Shown here piece after piece: positions 52,976 through 61,120 of a DNA stretch of 64,000 nucleotides. Origin of the DNA: Henricia sp. BOLD:AAB3569 (Eukaryota; Echinodermata; Asteroidea; Spinulosida; Echinasteridae); assembly GCA_037783545.1 (NCBI GenBank), contig JBBELK010001114.1:1-64000 (forward strand). The letters run 5' to 3'. Position 1 is the stretch's first letter. Each line of letters begins with the position of its first letter. The position numbers and the translations under genes are program-made. The notes beneath the pieces are model-generated. The model was not told the DNA's origin. It did not search any database and was given only the letters and a program-made list of their open reading frames with translations.

Positions 52976-55143
52976 AACATTTGAAGTTCGTCGGAACATT
53001 TTTCGACCTCCAAATTTGCCGACGTTTGGACCACACTTTGACCAAATTGCCGAGCCAAACTGCGGTGCGTTAACGACAGTCCGAATGACTGAGCATGCGC
53101 ACAACTCAGGAGTACCCCAAAGAGGTGTGTACAGACAGCCACGGTTTGCGTGAGAGCAGTCAGGAAGCCTCAACCCAGTTTTTTCTCAACTTTGAAATTT
53201 CTCTGCCATTTCCCGGCGAAAGTCTGTCAATTTGTTATGACAAGTGCGCAATATAGAGAGTTTAGGGCATGCAAAATTTGAAGTTCGTCGGAACATTTTT
53301 CGACCTCCAAATTTGCCGACGTTTGGACCACACTTTGACCAAATTGCCGAGCCAAACTGCGGTGCGTTAACGACAGTCCGAATGACTGAGCATGCGCACA
53401 ACTCAGGAGTACCCCAAAGAGGTGTGTACAGACAGCCACGGTTTGCGTGAGAGCAGTCAGGAAGCCTCAACCCAGTTTTTTCTAAACTTTGAAATTTCTC
53501 TGCCATTTCCCGGCGAAAGTCTGTCAATTTTTTTATGACAAGTGCGCAATATAGAGAGTTTAGGGCATGCAAAATTTGAAGTTCGTCGGAACATTTTTCG
53601 ACCTCCAAATTTGCCGACGTTTGGACCACACTTTGACCAAATTGCCGAGCCAAACTGCGGTGCGTTAACGACAGTCCGAATGACTGAGCATGCGCACAAC
53701 TCAGGAGTACCCCAAAGATGTGTGTACAGACAGCCACGGTTTGCGTGAGAGCAGTCAGGAAGCCTCAACCCAGTTTTTTCTAAACTTTGAAATTTCTCTG
53801 CCATTTCCCGGCGAAAGTCTGTCAATTTTTTTATGACAAGTGCGCAATATAGAGAGTTTAGGGCATGCAAAATTTGAAGTTCGTCGTAACATTTTTCGAC
53901 CTCCAAATTTGCCGACGTTTGGACCACACTTTGACCAAATTGCCGAGCCAAACTGCGGTGCGTTAACGACAGTCCGAATGACTGAGCATGCGCACAACTC
54001 AGAAGTACCTCAAAGAGGTGTGTACAGACAGCCACGGTTTGCGTGAGAGCAGTCAGGAAGCCTCAACCCAGTTTTTTCTAAACTTTGAAATTTCTCTGCC
54101 ATTTCCCGGCGAAAGTCTGTCAATTTTTTATGACAAGTGCGCAATATAGAGAGTTTAGGGCATGCAAAATTTGAAGTTCGTCGGAACATTTTTCGACCTC
54201 CAAATTTGCCGACGTTTGGACCACACTTTGACCAAATTGCCGAGCCAAACTGCGGTGCGTTAACGACAGTCCGAATGACTGAGCATGCGCACAACTCAGG
54301 AGTACCCCAAAGAGGTGTGTACAGACAGCCACGGTTTGCGTGAGAGCAGTCAGGAAGCCTCAACCCAGTTTTTTCTAAACTTTGAAATTTCTCTGCTATT
54401 TCCCGGCGAAAGTCTGTCAATTTTTTATGACAAGTGCGCAATATAGAGAGTTTAGGGCATGCAAAATTTGAAGTTCGTCGGAACATTTTTCGACCTCCAA
54501 ATTTGCCGACGTTTGGACCACACTTTGACCAAATTGCCGAGCCAAACTGCGGTGCGTTAACGACAGTCCGAATGACTGAGCATGCGCACAACTCAGGAGT
54601 ACCCCAAAGAGGTGTGTACAGACAGCCACGGTTTGCGTGAGAGCAGTCAGGAAGCCTCAACCCAGTTTTTTCTAAACTTTGAAATTTCTCTGCCATTTCC
54701 CGGCGAAAGTCTGTCAATTTTTTATGACAAGTGCGCAATATAGAGAGTTTAGGGCATGCAAAATTTGAAGTTCGTCGGAACATTTTTCGACCTCCAAATT
54801 TGCCGACGTTTGGACCACACTTTGACCAAATTGCCGAGCCAAACTGCGGTGCGTTAACGACAGTCCGAATGACTGAGCATGCGCACAACTCAGGAGTACC
54901 CCAAAGAGGTGTGTACAGACAGCCACGGTTTGCGTGAGAGCAGTCAGGAAGCCTCAACCCAGTTTTTTCTAAACTTTGAAATTTCTCTGCCATTTCCCGG
55001 CGAAAGTCTGTCAATTTTTTATGACAAGTGCGCAATATAGAGAGTTTAGGGCATGCAAAATTTGAAGTTCGTCGGAACATTTTTCGACCTTCAAATTTGC
55101 CGACGTTTGGACCACACTTTGACCAAATTGCCTTTTTCTAAAA

Positions 55144-55167
55144 TGTTTTATTCGTCCGAATAAAACA
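55144..55167. repeat. 24-bp palindrome at insert left end, copy 1
   Basis: Eleven-base arms TGTTTTATTCG and CGAATAAAACA around a TC spacer, perfect in every arm base. AATAAA is therefore readable on both strands. It lies 11 bp inside the insert's left boundary and could form a hairpin or cruciform; a role is not shown. Confidence 0.9.
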
Positions 55168-55216
55168 CGCTAACCAGTCCAACGTTGTTACCGATAGAAC
55201 CAGTGCTTCAGGCGTT

Positions 55217-55489
55217 GTCGTTGCCAGTCCATGTCATTTATCCACTAAGCGTTCGCCGTTATTGCCAAATTTCCTCATTCGTAGTCGTTGCCAGTCCAGG
55301 TCATTTATCCACTAAGCGTTCGCCGTTATTGCCAAATTTCCTCATTCGTAGTCGTTGCCAGTCCAGGTCATTTATCCACCAATTGTTCGCCGTTATTGCC
55401 AAATTTCCTCATTCGTTGTCGTTGCCAGTCCAGGTCATTTATCCACCAAATTTCCTCATTCGTTGTCGTTGCCAATCCAGGTCATTATC
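55217..55489. repeat. 67-bp minisatellite in insert, copy 1
   Basis: Units start at GTCGTTGCCAGTCC, positions 55217, 55284, 55351 and 55418, spaced 67 bp. The fourth is cut to 47 bp by a 20-bp deletion between two CCAA motifs, and a partial fifth unit starts at 55465 and fades near 55489. Because 67 is not a multiple of three, each unit is read in a different frame, which explains the shuffled repeated peptides in the overlapping open frames. Confidence 0.92.
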
Positions 55490-55837
55490 CGGCGAGTATT
55501 CTCCATCACAATCATCACCAATCTTGGTCGATCGTGTCCGAGTATCAGGTCATATCCTTCGAGAAGCACCACAGGTACATCCTCATAAAACCACAATCGT
55601 CACCAGTCCAGGTCTGGAAGAATCAAGACCGCAGACTCGGATCCAATCGTGTTCCAAAATTGCATCGGCGTTCCCCGTGACGTACGTACTGGTCACTCCA
55701 TCATTGAGCAACGTTCCAGGACATCACGGGATTCCGCGAAAAACTCCTCCAAACTACCTATGTGCAAGGGTAGTCCTTTGGAAAGCGGTCATCACAGGCC
55801 AGCGAGGAAAGAACCCGTACGCCAACCCGACCGCCCT

Positions 55838-55885
55838 AAACTGCGGTGCGTTAACGACCGAGCCAAACTGCGGTGCGTTAACGAC
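55838..55885. repeat. 27-bp partial tandem repeat at insert right edge, copy 1
   Basis: Where the satellite resumes, consensus bases 111-131 are followed by bases 105-110 and then 111 onward again. A 27-bp unit starting AAACTGCGG and ending CGAGCC is thus followed by a second partial copy (21 bp). It marks a local rearrangement at the junction, not a classical target-site duplication. Confidence 0.88.
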
Positions 55886-56651
55886 AGTCCGAATGACTGA
55901 GCATGCGCACAACTCAGGAGTACCCCAAAGAGGTGTGTACAGACAGCCCGGTTTACGTGAGAGCAGTCAGGAAGCCTCAACCCAGTTTTTTCTCAACTTT
56001 GAAATTTCTCTGCCATTTCCCGGCGAAAGTCTGTCAATTTTTTATGACAAGTGCGCAATATAGAGAGTTCAGGGCATGCACAATTTGAAGTTCGTCGGAA
56101 CATTTTTCGACCTCCAAATTTGCCGACGTTTGGACCACACTTTGACCAAATTGCCGAGCCAAACTGCGGTGCGTTAACGACAGTCCGAATGACTGAGCAT
56201 GCGCACAACTCAGGAGTACCCCAAAGAGGTGTGTACAGACAGCCACGGTTTGCGTGAGAGCGGTCAGGAAGCCTCAACCCAGTTTTTTTCTAAACTTTGA
56301 AATTTCTCTGCCATTTCCCGGCGAAAGTCTGTCAATTTGTTATGACAAGTGCGCAATATAGAGAGTTTAGGGCATGCAAAATTTGAAGTTCGTCGGAACA
56401 TTTTTCGACCTCCAAATTTGCCGACGTTTGGACCACACTTTGACCAAATTGCCGAGCCAAACTGCGGTGCGTTAACGACAGTCCGAATGACTGAGCATGC
56501 GCACAACTCAGGAGTACCCCAAAGAGGTGTGTACAGACAGCCACGGTTTGCGTGAGAGCAGTCAGGAAGCCTCAACCCAGTTTTTTCTAAACTTTGAAAT
56601 TTCTCTGCCATTTCCCGGCGAAAGTCTGTCAATTTTTTATGACAAGTGCGC

Positions 56652-56697
56652 AATATAGAGAGTTTAGGGCATGCAATATAGAGAGTTTAGGGCATGC
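56652..56697. repeat. 23-bp internal tandem duplication, copy 3
   Basis: Same duplication of consensus bases 7-29 and the same AACATTTG variant as at 52609, 4043 bp further on. Confidence 0.93.
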
Positions 56698-56972
56698 AAC
56701 ATTTGAAGTTCGTCGGAACATTTTTCGACCTCCAAATTTGCCGACGTTTGGACCACACTTTGACCAAATTGCCGAGCCAAACTGCGGTGCGTTAACGACA
56801 GTCCGAATGACTGAGCATGCGCACAACTCAGGAGTACCCCAAAGAGGTGTGTACAGACAGCCACGGTTTGCGTGAGAGCAGTCAGGAAGCCTCAACCCAG
56901 TTTTTTTCTAAACTTTGAAATTTCTCTGCCATTTCCCGGCGAAAGTCTGTCAATTTTTTATGACAAGTGCGC

Positions 56973-57018
56973 AATATAGAGAGTTTAGGGCATGCAATAT
57001 AGAGAGTTTAGGGCATGC
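56973..57018. repeat. 23-bp internal tandem duplication, copy 4
   Basis: Partner of copy 3 in the next monomer, 321 bp on, repeating the paired arrangement at 52609 and 52930. This monomer has a private CCTCGACCC. Confidence 0.93.
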
Positions 57019-60000
57019 AACATTTGAAGTTCGTCGGAACATTTTTCGACCTCCAAATTTGCCGACGTTTGGACCACACTTTGACCAAATTGCCGAGCCA
57101 AACTGCGGTGCGTTAACGACAGTCCGAATGACTGAGCATGCGCACAACTCAGGAGTACCCCAAAGAGGTGTGTACAGACAGCCACGGTTTGCGTGAGAGC
57201 AGTCAGGAAGCCTCGACCCAGTTTTTTCTAAACTTTGAAATTTCTCTGCCATTTCCCGGCGAAAGTCTGTCAATTTTTTTATGACAAGTGCGCAATATAG
57301 AGAGTTTAGGGCATGCAAAATTTGAAGTTCGTCGGAACATTTTTCGACCTCCAAATTTGCCGACGTTTGGACCACACTTTGACCAAATTGCCGAGCCAAA
57401 CTGCGGTGCGTTAACGACAGTCCGAATGACTGAGCATGCGCACAACTCAGGAGTACCCCAAAGATGTGTGTACAGACAGCCACGGTTTGCGTGAGAGCAG
57501 TCAGGAAGCCTCAACCCAGTTTTTTCTAAACTTTGAAATTTCTCTGCCATTTCCCGGCGAAAGTCTGTCAATTTTTTTATGACAAGTGCGCAATATAGAG
57601 AGTTTAGGGCATGCAAAATTTGAAGTTCGTCGGAACATTTTTCGACCTCCAAATTTGCCGACGTTTGGACCACACTTTGACCAAATTGCCGAGCCAAACT
57701 GCGGTGCGTTAACGACAGTCCGAATGACTGAGCATGCGCACAACTCAGGAGTACCCCAAAGATGTGTGTACAGACAGCCACGGTTTGCGTGAGAGCAGTC
57801 AGGAAGCCTCAACCCAGTTTTTTTCTAAACTTTGAAATTTCTCTGCCATTTCCCGGCGAAAGTCTGTCAATTTTTTTATGACAAGTGCGCAATATAGAGA
57901 GTTTAGGGCATGCAAAATTTGAAGTTCGTCGGAACATTTTTCGACCTCCAAATTTGCCGACGTTTGGACCACACTTTGACCAAATTGCCGAGCCAAACTG
58001 CGGTGCGTTAACGACAGTCCGAATGACTGAGCATGCGCACAACTCAGGAGTACCTCAAAGAGGTGTGTACAGACAGCCACGGTTTGCGTGAGAGCAGTCA
58101 GGAAGCCTCAACCCAGTTTTTTCTAAACTTTGAAATTTCTCTGCCATTTCCCGGCGAAAGTCTGTCAATTTTTTATGACAAGTGCGCAATATAGAGAGTT
58201 TAGGGCATGCAAAATTTGAAGTTCGTCGGAACATTTTTCGACCTCCAAATTTGCCGACGTTTGGACCACACTTTGACCAAATTGCCGAGCCAAACTGCGG
58301 TGCGTTAACGACAGTCCGAATGACTGAGCATGCGCACAACTCAGGAGTACCCCAAAGATGTGTGTACAGACAGCCACGGTTTGCGTGAGAGCAGTCAGGA
58401 AGCCTCAACCCAGTTTTTTCTAAACTTTGAAATTTCTCTGCCATTTCCCGGCGAAAGTCTGTCAATTTTTTTATGACAAGTGCGCAATATAGAGAGTTTA
58501 GGGCATGCAAAATTTGAAGTTCGTCGGAACATTTTTCGACCTCCAAATTTGCCGACGTTTGGACCACACTTTGACCAAATTGCCGAGCCAAACTGCGGTG
58601 CGTTAACGACAGTCCGAATGACTGAGCATGCGCACAACTCAGGAGTACCCCAAAGATGTGTGTACAGACAGCCACGGTTTGCGTGAGAGCAGTCAGGAAG
58701 CCTCAACCCAGTTTTTTCTAAACTTTGAAATTTCTCTGCCATTTCCCGGCGAAAGTCTGTCAATTTTTTTATGACAAGTGCGCAATATAGAGAGTTTAGG
58801 GCATGCAAAATTTGAAGTTCGTCGGAACATTTTTCGACTTCCAAATTTGCCGACGTTTGGACCACACTTTGACCAAATTGCCGAGCCAAACTGCGGTGCG
58901 TTAACGACAGTCCGAATGACTGAGCATGCGCACAACTCAGGAGTACCTCAAAGAGGTGTGTACAGACAGCCACGGTTTGCGTGAGAGCAGTCAGGAAGCC
59001 TCAACCCAGTTTTTTCTAAACTTTGAAATTTCTCTGCCATTTCCCGGCGAAAGTCTGTCAATTTGTTATGACAAGTGCGCAATATAGAGAGTTTAGGGCA
59101 TGCAAAATTTGAAGTTCGTCGGAACATTTTTCGACCTCCAAATTTGCCGACGTTTGGACCACACTTTGACCAAATTGCCGAGCCAAACTGCGGTGCGTTA
59201 ACGACAGTCCGAATGACTGAGCATGCGCACAACTCAGGAGTACCCCAAAGAGGTGTGTACAGACAGCCACGGTTTGCGTGAGAGCAGTCAGGAAGCCTCA
59301 ACCCAGTTTTTTCTAAACTTTGAAATTTCTCTGCCATTTCCCGGCGAAAGTCTGTCAATTTTTTATGACAAGTGCGCAATATAGAGAGTTTAGGGCATGC
59401 AAAATTTGAAGTTCGTCGGAACATTTTTCGACCTCCAAATTTGCCGACGTTTGGACCACACTTTGACCAAATTGCCGAGCCAAACTGCGGTGCGTTAACG
59501 ACAGTCCGAATGACTGAGCATGCGCACAACTCAGGAGTACCCCAAAGAGGTGTGTACAGACAGCCACGGTTTGCGTGAGAGCAGTCAGGAAGCCTCAACC
59601 CAGTTTTTTCTAAACTTTGAAATTTCTCTGCCATTTCCCGGCGAAAGTCTGTCAATTTTTTATGACAAGTGCGCAATATAGAGAGTTTAGGGCATGCAAA
59701 ATTTGAAGTTCGTCGGAACATTTTTCGACCTCCAAATTTGCCGACGTTTGGACCACACTTTGACCAAATTGCCGAGCCAAACTGCGGTGCGTTAACGACA
59801 GTCCGAATGACTGAGCATGCGCACAACTCAGGAGTACCCCAAAGAGGTGTGTACAGACAGCCACGGTTTGCGTGAGAGCAGTCAGGAAGCCTCAACCCAG
59901 TTTTTTCTAAACTTTGAAATTTCTCTGCCATTTCCCGGCGAAAGTCTGTCAATTTTTTATGACAAGTGCGCAATATAGAGAGTTTAGGGCATGCAAAATT

Positions 60001-60378
60001 TGAAGTTCGTCGGAACATTTTTCGACCTTCAAATTTGCCGACGTTTGGACCACACTTTGACCAAATTGCCGAGCCAAACTGCGGTGCGTTAACGACAGTC
60101 CGAATGACTGAGCATGCGCACAACTCAGGAGTACCCCAAAGAGGTGTGTACAGACAGCCACGGTTTGCGTGAGAGCAGTCAGGAAGCCTCAACCCAGTTT
60201 TTTCTAAACTTTGAAATTTCTCTGCCATTTCCCGGCGAAAGTCTGTCAATTTTTTATGACAAGTGCGCAATATAGAGAGTTTAGGGCATGCAAAATTTGA
60301 AGTTCGTCGGAACATTTTTCGACCTCCAAATTTGCCGACGTTTGGACCACACTTTGACCAAATTGCCTTTTTCTAAAA

Positions 60379-60402
60379 TGTTTTATTCGTCCGAATAAAA
60401 CA
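60379..60402. repeat. 24-bp palindrome at insert left end, copy 2
   Basis: Same 11-base arms and TC spacer as at 55144; no base differs. Confidence 0.9.
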
Positions 60403-60451
60403 CGCTAACCAGTCCAACGTTGTTACCGATAGAACCAGTGCTTCAGGCGTT

Positions 60452-60724
60452 GTCGTTGCCAGTCCATGTCATTTATCCACTAAGCGTTCGCCGTTATTGC
60501 CAAATTTCCTCATTCGTAGTCGTTGCCAGTCCAGGTCATTTATCCACTAAGCGTTCGCCGTTATTGCCAAATTTCCTCATTCGTAGTCGTTGCCAGTCCA
60601 GGTCATTTATCCACCAATTGTTCGCCGTTATTGCCAAATTTCCTCATTCGTTGTCGTTGCCAGTCCAGGTCATTTATCCACCAAATTTCCTCATTCGTTG
60701 TCGTTGCCAATCCAGGTCATTATC
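60452..60724. repeat. 67-bp minisatellite in insert, copy 2
   Basis: Units start at 60452, 60519, 60586 and 60653, with the same 20-bp truncation of the fourth unit and the same partial fifth as in copy 1. Confidence 0.92.
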
Positions 60725-61072
60725 CGGCGAGTATTCTCCATCACAATCATCACCAATCTTGGTCGATCGTGTCCGAGTATCAGGTCATATCCTTCGAGAA
60801 GCACCACAGGTACATCCTCATAAAACCACAATCGTCACCAGTCCAGGTCTGGAAGAATCAAGACCGCAGACTCGGATCCAATCGTGTTCCAAAATTGCAT
60901 CGGCGTTCCCCGTGACGTACGTACTGGTCACTCCATCATTGAGCAACGTTCCAGGACATCACGGGATTCCGCGAAAAACTCCTCCAAACTACCTATGTGC
61001 AAGGGTAGTCCTTTGGAAAGCGGTCATCACAGGCCAGCGAGGAAAGAACCCGTACGCCAACCCGACCGCCCT

Positions 61073-61120
61073 AAACTGCGGTGCGTTAACGACCGAGCCA
61101 AACTGCGGTGCGTTAACGAC
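61073..61120. repeat. 27-bp partial tandem repeat at insert right edge, copy 2
   Basis: Same junction arrangement as at 55838-55885: bases 111-131, then 105-110, then 111 onward. An identical rearranged edge in both copies means it predates their duplication. Confidence 0.88.

Larger units (their letters stand above)
49950..55132. repeat. 297-bp satellite array up to insert 1
   Basis: About 17 monomers: the 1188-bp tetramer, two monomers with the 23-bp duplication, one with AGATGTGTG, one with CGTCGTAAC and ACCTCAAAG, then four close to consensus. The last full-phase monomer starts at 55028 with GACCTTC and is cut after consensus base 105, where the non-satellite insert begins. No gene is present. 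Confidence 0.93.
55133..55837. other. 705-bp non-satellite insert, copy 1
   Basis: Unique sequence breaking the array after consensus base 105; satellite resumes at base 111. Contents in order: about ten bases (TTTTTCTAAA) that also occur in the monomer's T tract; a 24-bp palindrome; a 67-bp minisatellite; then about 350 bp with no recognised similarity. There are no terminal inverted repeats, no simple target-site duplication, no poly(A) tail and no tRNA-like fold that I can see. All three plus frames are open for long stretches, but no protein family is recognisable. It may be a captured genomic fragment or a non-autonomous element remnant; I cannot decide. The copy starting at 60368 appears identical. 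Confidence 0.9.
55185..56063 (+). other. Open frame across insert 1 into satellite, probably not a gene
   Basis: A 292-codon frame opening at a TTG, running through the minisatellite and the unique part of the insert, then 200 bp into satellite. The last third is satellite translation. Two other plus frames overlap it (55288-55680 and 55355-55588). The peptide has no domain I recognise. An eight-residue stretch (VPGHHGIP) recalls RNase H motifs of non-LTR retrotransposons, but the residues around it do not fit. The start codon, the frame-shuffled repeat peptides and the run into satellite all argue against a gene. Confidence 0.75.
55838..60367. repeat. 297-bp satellite array between the two inserts
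   Basis: About 15 monomers. The first (partial) has CAGCCCGG, TTTACG and TTTTTTCTCAAC, then come a GTTCAGGG/GAGCGGTC monomer, a TCAATTTGTTATG type, and two with the 23-bp duplication. This order matches 51.9-53.2 kb at an offset of 4043 bp. Next come AGATGTGTG and ACCTCAAAG monomers in two rounds (57288-58181 and 58182-59074), an extra amplification compared with the single round before insert 1. Near-consensus monomers lead to the second insert. No gene is present. Confidence 0.92.
60368..61072. other. 705-bp non-satellite insert, copy 2
   Basis: Reads identically to 55133-55837 at an offset of 5235 bp, including the palindrome, minisatellite, unique part and both junctions (array leaves after base 105 and resumes at base 111). 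Flanking monomers differ. The monomer before this copy has GACCTCC, against GACCTTC before copy 1. The partial monomer after it has CAGCCACGG, against CAGCCCGG after copy 1. I infer duplication of insert plus array, with later exchange in the flanks. A 258-codon plus frame (60420-61196) is the same spurious frame as in copy 1. Confidence 0.9.

Noticed and set aside
55159-55164. Polyadenylation signal AATAAA in the insert
   Set aside because: It is part of the palindrome and readable on both strands; there is no associated gene or downstream GT-rich element.
55700-55730. RNase H-like motif of a non-LTR retrotransposon (VPGHHGIP)
   Set aside because: Only eight residues resemble the motif; no expected residues follow, and no reverse transcriptase, endonuclease or poly(A) tail is seen.
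55133-55837. DNA transposon with terminal inverted repeats
   Set aside because: The ends are not inverted copies of each other, and the right-edge repeat is not a direct duplication flanking both ends.
55185-56063. Plus-strand 292-codon protein encoded by the insert
   Set aside because: TTG start, frame-shuffled minisatellite peptides, a tail made of satellite translation and two overlapping open frames; no recognised domain.
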